Assembly (NCBI GenBank): GCA_905221605.1
Contig: CAJNDS010002607.1
Coordinates: 1 to 64,000, forward strand
DNA length: 64,000 bases
Origin: Symbiodinium natans
Lineage: Eukaryota > Sar > Dinophyceae > Suessiales > Symbiodiniaceae
Reading direction: 5' to 3'
Shown: piece by piece, positions 10,090 through 21,500 of the stretch
Numbering within the stretch: position 1 is the first letter of the stretch
How the letters are laid out: each line of letters starts with the position of its first letter
Made by a program: the position numbers and the translations under genes
Notes under the pieces: model-generated
The model's database searches: none
Seen by the model: only the letters and a program-made list of their open reading frames with translations
Told to the model about the DNA's origin: nothing

Positions 10090-13000
10090 CCGAAGCACCC
10101 CGCATCATCTCTATTGCTCCCTGCCGGAGTTCCGTTGCTCACAGGGGACAGCTGCTTGGAAACATCCTTCCCCGTGAGCCGACAACTCGTGAAGAGCTCC
10201 TTTCCGTGAGCCCGAAGAGTGAAAGTTGGACAAATAGCCCACAGCCAGCTCGCCATGCAGCTTTTTGTATAACAAATGCCGGAACCTCGGGTTGCCACAG
10301 AGACAAATGGGCACCGTGTGGTATCGCTACTTGATGATACTTGCGAACCACAGAGACAGGCCCGGGAATTGTTTAGCTCCACGACATTCCTAGCTGACCC
10401 GAATCGCCTGGCACTGCCCCAGAAGAACTGGCCGCAGCGGTGGCGACCGCATCCCGGGCAACTCTGCCGGCTGCCAAACGAGCAAAAACCATGATAGTAC
10501 AAAAACACCTATGTGCTCTACACATACACCAGCTGCTACTTGCAGGGAGCAGGGGGATTGGTGGAGGAGAGAAGGGGGTGATTTGCAAGCAACAGCAGCA
10601 AAACCCGAATATACTGTCGAGAAGATGTTTATAGGATTAGTAAACCAGTGATCTGCCCAGCTGCAATGACAAATCAAGCATTCCAGCTGACCAGCACGCT
10701 CAGTATTTACCCATCGCTCCGCATAGCCCTGGGCCATTGAGGAAGCGGAGAAGGTGGCAGAGCACAAGCGCATTGAACTTTCAGGAAACCTGGTCTTGAG
10801 CCGAGAACCGCGTGGATTTGGCCTGATGTTCAGCAGCTGAGGCGCTTGCTATCAAAACATGAAGCTCTCTAACTACACACAATATTCTTACACCTTGCTG
10901 TCAGCATGAATGGGCGCGCATCTGCTATTTTGACACTTCAGCTTTGGAGTTGCTGGGGGTGGGGGGGGGTGGGCAGGCACAATTCAAACGGGAAAGGGTT
11001 CAAAGATTGGAGCTCTTGAACTAAGAAAACAAGCGCAAGCCTCTCGACTCGAAATCGCTCGAAGGCACAGGATGTACCAGGATGGAATCTCTGCAACTCT
11101 AACCTCACGTACACCCTGAGTTCAGCTTTCGCCAACATGAGACAGGTGTGAAACCACAACAAAAAGAAACAAGTGTAGCCACAACAGTGCGGGACAGAAA
11201 CCACGAAAAGAAATTGACAGGTTTTTTCATGGTTGAATAAAGAGGCCAAGGCCCGGGAGTCGGCAGTTTAGAGCTTTGAGGCTGCTGAATCGTGGTCTCC
11301 CAGCTGGTTTTTTGCTTCAAGATACAGAGGCCCACAGTTTAGATGTTTGCGGGGGGTGTGTGGGGGTGGGTGTGCGGGGGGGGGTGCGGGGGCGGGGTGC
11401 GGGGAGGAAGCGGGCGGGGCTTGTGGCTCTAAGGTCGATACGCGATCTAATCGCAACTAAGTGCACACGATTGCGTTTCCCTCTTGATCGATCGTAACAC
11501 GCATGCTCTCTGTTGGACGGAAGCATTGATCGATGCACTTCCGATGGATGATGCTCACAATGTTTGCGATCAGTTTTGCAATGGCAACCAACTTTCGCGA
11601 CTTCTGGCACTGAGAGTGGCTGGCTTGAGTTCGCTCTCTTGCGCTTCGAGCAGCTTTGCCATACATAGCTTCTCTTAGGCCATCGCTTGAATGTTGACTG
11701 GGCTCTGTGTGTTGTTTCTCTCCGTGGAGCCCGTTCTTGTTGTTTTGCCTACGTTTGTTCTTCTCACACCCACATGCCAAAGACTGCTCACTGATCTGCT
11801 GACGTAGAAAGGAGCTTACCGCAAAAAAAAAGGCTTTTGCTTGGAAAAAGGCCATGAAGCAGCGGCGCAACACATGGACAAGGTGCTGACGTACAAGACT
11901 TACGCGCAGATCCCCGCATCGTCGAGCTTGTTTTTGCTGGTGTTGATTGAGACACTCTTTGGTCAAAGTTTTTGGGTTTTCTATCAAAGTGGTGACTCAA
12001 AGTGGTGCTGAGACACTCTCCCCTTTGGTGTTGAGACACCCTTTGGTTCAAAGTTAAGTTTTTGGGTTTTCTGTCAAAGTGGTCTTTTCGTTCAAAATGT
12101 TTAAGTTTTCTGCCGAAGTGGTGTTGATGCGACTCAAGCTAATTTGGCTGACAAAATAATCTGAATGCCCTTCAAAATGGCCGGGTGGGTGTTGCACTTG
12201 AGCAAGGGGACCGATAAGCGGTTCCGTATGATATGCTGACGTACATTGCTTGGTAAACTGCCCTGAGGTCTTCTCGGTGACGAGCAGTGCATCCAGCGGG
12301 CTGCCGGCAGCGATGGACCCCCCCTTAAGCCCCCTTCAAGCCCCCCTTGTTTGGTGCGAAGCACTCTCCCGAGCTCTTTTCACATTTTCAAAAACGCAGG
12401 TTTCAGCACTTTTCAAGGTTTTTGGGTTGAATTTTCATTCTTTTTCAGGCGTTACTGGGTTGTTCAGCTCTCTGCAGTGGTCTCAATCAGAATTTGTTGT
12501 CAGAGTCTTGTTAAAGAAAATATTTTCAAAAAGTTGATTGTTTGTTCTGAAAGACCGTAACATGTCACGTTTCTTCTTGTTTGAAAAATATGTTTAACTT
12601 CCATTCTGACTGACAAGATGGCACGAGAATTTAGAAATAAATAAGTTTCAAACGGTTTCTGCAACAAACACTTTATTTTTCACGTTGGCCGTAGTGTATT
12701 TGCATGGTGTTTTTGGAGATGTTGAATTTCCGATTTTTGAGCTAGACCATTAGTTGCAAAAAGTTGGTAAGGCTCATCTTGTTTCAGCTTGTTTCGTTGA
12801 TTATATTCGTCGAACAAGAAAAAAGTTGATTTTTGTGTTTTGTGATCCCTTTGAAAAAGAACAATTTCACGTCTCACAGTGTGTCTGGAATGTAAATTCA
12901 GCAGATTCGTTTATTTTAGTTTCCCAGGTTCTTTCGTTGACTTTTTCAAAAAAATGAAAAATGCACTTTTTCAAAAGTTCTAAAAAAGAATCATTTGGAT

Positions 13001-14440
13001 TTGTGACTTTTCAATGTGTCAATGCCTTCGGACCTGTCCTGAGACCAAAACGCTTTGAAATTGTTTGAATTTTTTTGACCACATTGGCTAATGCAAAATT
13101 CCAACGCTTGTGGGCGGTTGGTTTCAACGGCAGAAGCCCCCGTACGGAACCGAGAGGACCTTGTCCTGTTTAGGGTTGGGAGGGTTGTAGGGGCAGGAGG
13201 AGACACAGCGGGAACACAACGGTAACACAACCGGAACACAACGGGAACACAACGAGAATAAACCGCGGTCTCCCCCTTGTGCATTTTGAAGCAAAACCAG
13301 CCGGGAGACGGCGATTCAGTAGTTTCAGCTCCACAAGAGTGTTGTGACGAGCGTTGTTGTGATCCATTAACAGCTTGTCGCTGTGGCATTGTTGTTTGTG
13401 TCTCTCGCCAAATTAGCTTGCGTTTTGCCTCTTGGAAAGGTCTTGCGCTAATACTTTTTGATCTATGTCGCACATGCACCTGACACATGTTCAAGTTCTC
13501 TCCCTGCAAGTATTGCAGAAACCAATGCTGCAAATTGATGCTGCAAATTGGGATGGACCGATTCAGTCTGTCCCTACAGTCCATCATGGCCCATGTGTGT
13601 TTCAGGGCTCTAGAACTCTGCAGGCTCTGGGGATTTATGGTCGAGGGTGTAGGGAGGGGGGGGGGGGGGGAGGCTCACTTGAAAGTGTGCTGCTTTTGTC
13701 CCCACCTTGCACTGCTCCAGGGCCTTATGCTGCATGCTCCGCCCCCACCCCCTATGTTTTACAGACCCTTCGATCTCGAAGACTGGAAACACGCAAAGCC
13801 TGATGCAGGGATGCAACTTGCGAGAAAACGGAGCAAAGCTTCCGACCATAAACATTCTTGAATCGATCGCCACAACGTCCCTTGAAAACTCACGGCAACA
13901 CAACTTGAAAGGCGGTCTCGCGTTGCCTGCTGTATTGCAGGTCCTGCTTGCAGCAATTAATTCAGATTTGGCTTGTCCGGCCGGTCAAGCAGGCCAGAGA
14001 GGCTGAGGTGGGTAGGGTTATCGTTCGACAACGGTGCGAGCGCCTCCCCGCGTGCCAGCGTCGCGACACGCCGGGAACACGCAGAGGGTTGTCGTTTGCG
14101 GACGAAAACAAGAGCACCTCCCACGCGCCAGCGTCGCGACACCCAACGAACCAAAAGAGGGTTGTCGTTCACGGCCGAAAATGCGAACGACTCCCACCTC
14201 CAGCTCTATTTTGGGCAGGTGCGGCGCTGCCAACCCTCCAATTCATTTTGTCAGTAAACCAAATCTTGGAAGGATCTAACCCCAAAAAAATCGAACCAAC
14301 TCATGACTTATTTTCATCTACTTTCATCTATTCTGCATGATCGATTGTCATATCCCATCAAACCATCTCCAACCTTGCAACAACAAGAGCACTGCTTCCC
14401 ACATTCCTCGCTGTCTGCTTTCAGAATTCGTATCTACATG
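10090..14440. other. No supportable gene; G-rich tracts
   Basis: About 4.3 kb. Open frames up to 198 codons (12991-13587, minus) show no domain. G-rich segments stand out: 10951-10972, 11349-11417 (GGGGGTGTG-like) and a G run at 13655-13671. From 12000 to 12990 the sequence is T-rich with TTTTTCAAAA words and a repeated TTTTTGGGTTTTCT phrase (about 11967, 12060). A short family at 14034-14190 repeats CCAGCGTCGCGACAC about three times. None of this supports a gene call. Confidence 0.45.
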
Positions 14441-14443
14441 AAT

Positions 14444-15055
14444 CTACTCTGCTCTCATATCTCTCATCTCATTCAGTTGCTTCAGTCGTCTAGCCAGCGG
14501 CTCAGGCATCCTGCGCTTTGGGACGTCTCCTGGTGGGCTTGGCCTGCCAAGGAGCTTTAGCTGTGCCAGCTGCTCCCGTGCAGAAGGTCTGACCTGCGGC
14601 CTTTGTGGGTCTTGCTGAGGCTCTGCATCAAGCCTGCGCACGTACCTAGGATCTGGCCTGGGTTGTAAGGACTCGTGCGGCGGAGGTGGAAGCCCTTCAT
14701 ATGGCCTGGGGCGGACTGGCAACGGGTCACCCTCATGCGGCCTGAGGCGGTTTGATTCTGGCTCGGGTGGTGGATGAGCGCGCCGCGGCCGCATGCCAGG
14801 GCGTGGTGCAGGTTCGAGAACCGGAACCGGATGTGATTCGGGAAGTGGCTCAGGTGGTCTGCGACGCTCTGGAACATAGTTTGGGCCAGAGAGCGGTATC
14901 GATGGCATCGTGGTCGACATTTGAGTGGGTCTCTGGAGACATGTGGGAGTTTGGACTGCGGCGCCGCGCTGTGTCGGGGTTTGCCGGACCATTCTTGTCC
15001 CATACTGGTCCATCGGGTAGTCTCGATCAACTATGTCCTGACAGCTGTCGGTCAT
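14444..15055 (-). CDS. Proline- and arginine-rich ORF, possible tail exon
   Basis: A 203-codon open frame. Residues 60-130 are dominated by Pro, Arg and Glu (PPPEPESNRLRP, PLPVRPRPYEG). The last 60 residues switch to a helix-like region (AREQLAQLKLLG, RRLKQLNEMRD) before the stop. That shift in composition is more like a disordered linker plus amphipathic helix than random reading. It lies on the same strand as the kinase and about 0.8 kb downstream of it, so it could be the kinase's C-terminal exon or a separate gene. A possible acceptor, GACAGCTGTCAG, sits near the 5' end. No family was recognised. The antisense frame 14752-15276 is less natural. Confidence 0.35.
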   Translation of the reverse strand: MTDSCQDIVDRDYPMDQYGTRMVRQTPTQRGAAVQTPTCLQRPTQMSTTMPSIPLSGPNYVPERRRPPEPLPESHPVPVLEPAPRPGMRPRRAHPPPEPESNRLRPHEGDPLPVRPRPYEGLPPPPHESLQPRPDPRYVRRLDAEPQQDPQRPQVRPSAREQLAQLKLLGRPSPPGDVPKRRMPEPLARRLKQLNEMRDMRAE

Positions 15056-15838
15056 TCAGCATGGATCGGCTACATGAGAAAGGCAGTACCTGTTGGCTAA
15101 GGGATGGCCTCAAAGCATTTGGAACCCTATTCCCCGCCGCAGTCCTATCCGTGAACACAAAAGCCTTCACCAATCACAACAACCTACACAAGACTGTTCT
15201 AGTACAACCTGCAAACCAGCGAAACCCAACCGACCAAACCTTACAGCCCGAACAACTCCAAAACGCTATAACCTGACCATCACATAACGTGCTTTGAAGC
15301 AAAGCTCAAACTTGCCAACCCAAATAACCCAAAACTCCCCAAACCTTCAGCCCTGAAGCTTCCCTTCCCAATTTCAAGAATGAAAAAGCTTCCAAAAGCC
15401 CAAACGCCTGAACCCTACCACCGAAATCCCGGAAACAAACAAAAAAACAAGACAAGACCTTGACCCATAGGCTCTAGGGCCCTAGGCCCGGAAGCGCCAA
15501 GGCTCCCAAACTCAAAAAGTCCAACACAGGGGTCCAGAAGATTAGAACAAGGTTATGGGTATACTATGTCATGAGCAAACCGGGTTGTTAAACACGATTC
15601 TGGCTCCTATAGGCCTATAGGATACCAATTTGATCCCGCGCAGGCCTTCACTTTGTCCCTGATCTCTTCGAGGCTTAGGCGTCTCTGGAAATCGTTCTCC
15701 CTAGGTCTTGGATTTGATTTTGAAAGGCTTGTGTTGAAGGAAAATGAAAGTGCTGGGATTGCAGGTTTAGGGCTTTAGGGCCGTTAGGGTTTCGTTTCTA
15801 AGGCTGTGGGGTCTGGGTCACTTGCAACGCAACATGCA

Positions 15839-17359
15839 TCACAACTGAAATTCACCGTCCGGGTTTGCAATTGTGTCCGGTCGCTTGGATGGATCACTTA
15901 TCAAATCTTTTGTCCAGGGTCCTGAGGTAACGGCGCCTGCCTTACTCAGTGGCAGATGGGGAAACATCGTTTCACAGCGTTGGCGCTTTGGAATAAGGGG
16001 AAAGCAACCAAGGACTCTGCGCCTGCTACTCTTTCGGTGGACTTTTCTTCTCGCTCTGTTTCGACACCGGCGACTCAAAAATCTGTGCAGGCACATGAAG
16101 CCAAGCTGCAGCATCTGCATGACCAAGGTGTCCACTTTCTTGGTCCCCGGAATATTCGGATCCGTATCGACATCGTAGCTGACGATCAACTTTCGAGGAT
16201 CCTAAATTAACTGCATGTGGCATGCAAAAAAGCTCTCATCGACAAGCAAGATCGGAGCTCTACATGTACTACATGGATCATGAAAAGGGGCATTGCCGAA
16301 AGCCAACTCGGCCTACCCTCAAGTCCAGGGATCTCTGAAGAAGGGCGGAGTCCTTACGTACATCAGCTGGTAGAGGATTACTCCAAGGGCCCACACATCC
16401 CGTGCGGGATGCCGCATGCCTTCTTTATTCTGACGGTAAACCTCGGGTGGCATGTACAATGGAGTGCCCATGAGTCCGCAGTCTCCTTCTCGCCTGGGGT
16501 CGCAAGCAATGCCTAAGTCGATAACGGCGGCAAAGCAATTCTTGCCTTGACAGTTTAGCATCACATTCCCTGGCTTCAAGTCGATGTGGTGCATCCCAGT
16601 ATGTTTATGTAGTGCCTCCACGCCCAACACAATGTCGTGAAACAGGCCCAAGATGTAGGGTGTGGTGTATGCCGGGTTCAGCTTGGACCAATCTTTGCGT
16701 CCTTGTGGGTCGCTCCTCATGCAAGAGTCACTCTTGTGGCACTGCTTGATCAAGTCATAGAGCTCGCCGCCGTTCATGTAGGGCATCCTGAGGCACCGAA
16801 GGACAAAGTTCTGTGCGTTTTTCTCCTAATTCTCCTACCAGTACGTACCGTTTCGGCGGGTATCAACTGATGATCATAGTCCGGCTTCCTAGCCCTTGCT
16901 CCCTTGGGCAAATGCACGCAAGCAGGGACATCGCTGACCGCAACACGTGCCAATAAGTCACGGCAAGGAACATGATCCAATACCCAGCGCTGTCATCAAT
17001 GAACGACGGGGAGCCGACTGCTGAAACGCAGAAGTCTGACGCGCCCCGCATCTGTTTCAAAATCATGATTTCCTTTCGAACTTTCGGATCCTTCTTCGTG
17101 ATGAGCTTGACAGACACGTAAATATTGGCAGGCGACTCGCACAAGACCTTGCACTTGAAGACTTTCCCGAACGACCCCTCTCCAAGTTTGCTCACGATCT
17201 CCAGCTGGGACTGCCACTGAACGGGAAGCGACACATTCGTGCTCACATCTGCAAGGCTCTCAGCTTCAAGTTGCACAGGCACGCCGTCCAGCCACCTCTG
17301 CATGCTCCTCTCGCTGAGAGCCTGTTGCTTTGTAGGGACCCCAAAACACAAGACATCTG
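15839..17359 (-). CDS. Protein kinase, multi-exon, probably Ser/Thr
   Basis: The exons carry a protein kinase domain, which transfers phosphate from ATP to protein. Exon 1 (16984 to about 17359; first in-frame ATG at 17303) has the glycine loop LGEGSFGKVF, the ATP lysine in VSVK and the helix-C glutamate in KEIMIL. A 50 nt GT-AG intron leads to exon 2 (16849-16933), which encodes an insert of about 28 residues. A 38 nt intron then leads to exon 3 (16358-16810), which starts in the hinge strand (NFVLRCLRMPYMNGGEL). Exon 3 holds the catalytic loop HIDLKPGN (Ile replaces the usual Arg of HRD), DLG for DFG, GTPLYMPPE for the activation and APE segments, and DVWALGVILYQ. A good donor, GTAAGG, follows at 16357. 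Subdomain XI (KDLISDPSKRPD) lies at about 15870-15910, before a stop at 15839. The exon or exons between 15935 and 16357 are unresolved. The 5' end has no ATG before an upstream stop, so an earlier exon or a trans-splice site is likely. Confidence 0.85.
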
Positions 17360-17969
17360 TTTAGCATGACCAATCCTGTTTCGTTCGTTTGTTTGGACTG
17401 ATATTAGAGGCAGGGGCCAAGGGGGTGGGGGCGCCCCCTACAATCAGATCAATTCTGGGCTTCACGAGCATTCAAAGGTTTAGCCAAACTTCATGTGGCG
17501 TAGCGATTAAGCAGCAGTCAATCAATACACAAAGGCCAAGAAGCTCGATGACGGTAGAACTCCTCCGCATCCTGTATTGTCTCCGTCGCCACAAGCTCCC
17601 TCGCCTCCTTCTACTGCAACAAAGGAATAGAGACCCCATGCCATACGCAACCCTCCTACAGGTTCGGTTGTTGCACTTGCCCAATACTCACCTTTTGCTT
17701 GTTGGCCTTATACGGCCTTACAGTCCAGACCCCTTGAACCTTGAACCCTGAAATCCTCCTCTCGCTTGACGCTGACACCCTGATGCCTCCTCACAAGTCA
17801 CCCGAGATGCAGCCCTTTCGTTCGCACCTAGGTTTTGGGTCCCCACAGCTCTTTCCCTGGGGTACTTTCCCTCGCAAGTACGGGTGCCAGATCACATACT
17901 GGACTCAGCTTCCTGCCCCCAGCTCTCACGGTTCCCTCTCCCTCTCCGGCTTGCTGCCCCACTATTTTG
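17360..17969. other. Kinase 5' flank, no supportable gene
   Basis: About 600 bp upstream of the kinase. CTAAACAG at about 17357-17364 (minus) is a good acceptor just before the kinase frame opens. The rest has only short frames and a pyrimidine-rich plus strand at 17560-17720. Confidence 0.4.
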
Positions 17970-18500
17970 GGTCTGGAAATGTCTGGAAACTTTTTCGGTT
18001 TTTTCTGCAGGGGCGTGCTGCCGGCTCTATGGGCCATGCCACCCTGCAACAACCACATTCCGCATCCGGGCCAGCTGGGTCAGGAATTGTGGGAGTCTGG
18101 GGGAGATGAGGCACGAAATATGGTTTTGCAGTCCCCGGTTCTGGCCCCCCATTCCTGAACCCGGCTGCGGGGCACTCTGCCGCTCTTTAAAGGGCTTTCC
18201 CAGAGCCCCCATTCTCGCGCTCGCGATGACCTGGGTCTGGAAACCCCCACTCTATATCTTTTCTTTTCTGGCAGGGGCGTGCTGTCTGCACTATGTGCCA
18301 TACAATCACCCTTTCATGTCCGATTGCATCTTGGGATTTTACGTGCAGACTACATGGCCAACAGCCCACTTCCCCACCTGGGTCAGGAACTGGGGGTCTG
18401 GGGAAGATGAGGCGTGGCACAAGGCTCCAGCAGGCTTTCCCAGACCACCATTCTCGTGACGAATGCCCGGATCTGGAAAACCCCACTCTCCGGGCAGAGT
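17970..18500. repeat. Tandem duplication of about 250 bp
   Basis: Unit 1 (about 17970-18233) and unit 2 (about 18234-18475) share, in order: GGTCTGGAAA, a TTTTCT stretch, GCAGGGGCGTGCTG, a TATG(T/G)GCCAT(A/G)C word, CTGGGTCAGGAA, GTCTGGGG(G)AGATGAGGC, GCTTTCCCAGA and CCATTCTCG. A third copy begins at 18467 with ATCTGGAAAACCCC and breaks off. Divergence is high, with many small indels. Confidence 0.75.
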
Positions 18501-21500
18501 CGCACGTCTGGGCGCCCTTTGCAGCGCAGGTCATTCGCACTTTTTTCCCTCATCCACACCTCGCTCCTCCCCTCTTGCCTCTTGCCCACTGCCGGTTGCA
18601 TTATTCAAGTTCCCCCCCGAACCGCCCGGCAACCCCGGTTGCCGCGGCTACTGCTGCTAGCTATACTTCCCCCTCCTGCTCCGCCGAACCCAACACACAG
18701 AAAAAACGCTCAAAATACCCAAAAACCCTAAACCCTTATTAGGGCAGGTGCCTGTTCGGCTGCGCGCATCTCCCGGCGAGCGCCAAGACCCCCCAGCAAG
18801 TTCAACGCCTAAGGACTTCAGATTTGTTAGTTTTGACAAACGGCACGCCAGTCCACGTAGTTTGAGGTTGCAAGGTTCGTGGTAGAGGATGCTGGGCTTA
18901 AGCAAGCTCAGGCTTGAGGATTTGGGATCAAAGACTTCTCTGGTTGTTTCTTTACCGTCTTCAAGGCGTGGACTGAGGGATTATGTCCATTCAGCCATCA
19001 AGCTAGGGGGCTCCATGTATGACTCATTCAGCACTCAAGTCTGGCCATTGGAAGTCGAGAGACTAACAAAATAACATCGCAGACCGCGACACGCATGGTT
19101 GCGATCACGTACTTTGGAATGTCAGACAAGACAACCTGCCACGAGGTGGTGGGAGCAAATGCACTTTCGGAACACACTTGACCCTACCACGACTTGTCTA
19201 TGCTGCTTGCAGGCAGGGAGCGGTTAGGATGGTGGCACGAGGCCCCACTTGAAAGGCTCGAAACTACCGCCCCGAAGCAGCCACATGTTGCAGCATTGTC
19301 CCTCCATGTGTTATTGTGGGTTTGCCTTCCAGCAAAAGCCCGCTCACCCCTGTCCCACTGTTCTTTCATCAATAGGTACCACAATGCAAAGGGATGCTTT
19401 ATTTGCAAAGTAACACACAGCACACTTGGTTGAAACGTACAACAGCATGCTGGTACACACACTCCGGCAATATCGCACGGGTTCCAGATACCAGATTCTA
19501 CTGTGCACGATTGGCGGGCCCACCTATATCTGGTGCTTGGGAGTGGATGAGGTATGCCCAAGCCAAACCGATGTGCTACCAGAAGAAGGACAAGACACAC
19601 TCTCAACCTGCAGGGTTTCGGGGTTAAAAGCTCGCGGACTGCTGAGAGCAAGTGTTGAGCCCCCGAAACATAGCCGCCTGCGAAGCCCATGAGAAAGGCT
19701 GCGGCTGTTTTCATGAGAACCTTACAGCTGAAGGCACGTTTGAACCCCTGAAGGGCCCCTATGAGGCAGAAGCAAAATCCGGCAAACACCGACTGCCGAG
19801 AGCAAGTTTTGAGACGCTGAAACCTAGCCTGGAGCCTTCGAAGCCCATGGGAAGGCAAATGCCCGGTTGCAGGCTGGACACGGACTGCCGAGAGCAGTTT
19901 TAAGACCCAGAAGCTTGCAGCTTAGGAATTTTTACACGAGGCCGGAAGCAAACCCCCGGGAGGCCGTGACGTTTTGGGTTAGAGGCTTTAGGGTTTCGGG
20001 TTTAGGGATTTCTTTAGGTGAATTTGGACGGCTCAGGGCTGCGTCGGAACTCTCATCAAGAAAGGCAAGGTGCAAGCTGGACGGCAAATCTTCAGGATGT
20101 GGTTTTCGGGGCCTGGGCGTTTTGGGCTTGCCATCCGACACCTGTCGGGCTATCCAACATGCTTGGGCTGTCAAAGCCCTCCGGCAAGCTTTCGGGGACG
20201 ATCAATCGACAAGCCATCTTCAGGAGCTGGGCATACAGGCCGAAAACGAGTGCTCAGCCTATGCACCAACGTATTGTTGAGGGTTTTGGGCTTGCCACCC
20301 AACGAGAGTGTGAGTCACTCAGCTGTTTGGACTGTAAGGTTATGCCGGTTCACATGACGAAACGAAAAGAACCGAACCGCCAGGAAACGAAAAAACGAGG
20401 CTACCCAAAAATCCGCAAAAAAACGAATGGAGTAAGTCATCCATTAACAATCAAGACGAAAGAGCCAAAAAGTGTAGTACTCCTGGGCTCGAACGCACTA
20501 AACAGTACCACGTCTCAAGAGCAACAAAAACGTGAACAAATCCGAAAAAACATGCCGAAAGCCCATGCAGCAAAGAGAACTTGACCCTCCAAACGCAAAA
20601 ACAAAAAACACAAGCAGTGCTCCGGAAGTCAGTCCGCAGAAGCAACTTCCTTCAAGGTGCCTCAAGTGACGCGCCTGCAATGCAATTTGCATCAATCTGC
20701 ACTTGTACTATACACGCGACAGTTGGTAGGGGGGACGCTCGACCGCTGAGGACATGCTAAGATGCAGTGTCTGACGGGCTGAGTTAATGTTGCGAGTGTG
20801 CTAGGCGGAGCTGACTTGCCGCAGCCTGGCACGACCTCATCCCTAAGTCGTACAGCACTTTTCTGTCCTCTGCCCATGAGACTCTTGCGAGGGCTGGCGT
20901 TCATGCTGGACCACATGCCTACAAGGCTGTTCAAGTTTCAGCCATGGGTGACACCACCGGGAGGTCAAGCACCAGGTGGCAGCCGGACCTTGCAAAGCTG
21001 TTACGAGTATTTTGCTTGCAGAGATTTGTATGGTTCGTCATGCCCCTACCACCTATTTCCGCGTGTGGTGACAGCCGCGCAGTATCAAAGTGTCCCGTGA
21101 ATGTAGGATTCTGCCAAGAAGCTCATGCGTCTCGTTCGAAAAGCAGGCCACCTGTGAAAGGACTCAACAGCGTGGGAAGTGATGGGAAAGGGAGATTGGG
21201 GAATGTGGAGGAGCAATAGCGAAATGCCAGAGCTCAGCTTGCACTGTCTCACTGTCTGCTGCAAGCTTGGTGTCTGCCAGGTTGCAAACTCACCAGTGTG
21301 CAGCGCGCGCGCCTCGGAAAATCAAATTGCGATCAAACCGCTTCTCGACAGCATGCCTGTAACTACTTCCCAACAATGGAGTGCTTGTGTAGCAGCTTAG
21401 CAAGACTTACAAAGCGCTATGCGAGCAGCAATGGTAGCCAATGTCCCGCAATCTGCTGTCCCATGTTCATTGTGAAAACCCTAAACACCGCCAAAAGCCC

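Noticed and set aside
19184-19858. 224-codon minus-strand ORF
   Set aside because: No recognisable domain. Part of it is antisense to a diverged short repeat, and length alone is not significant in 64 kb of six-frame translation.
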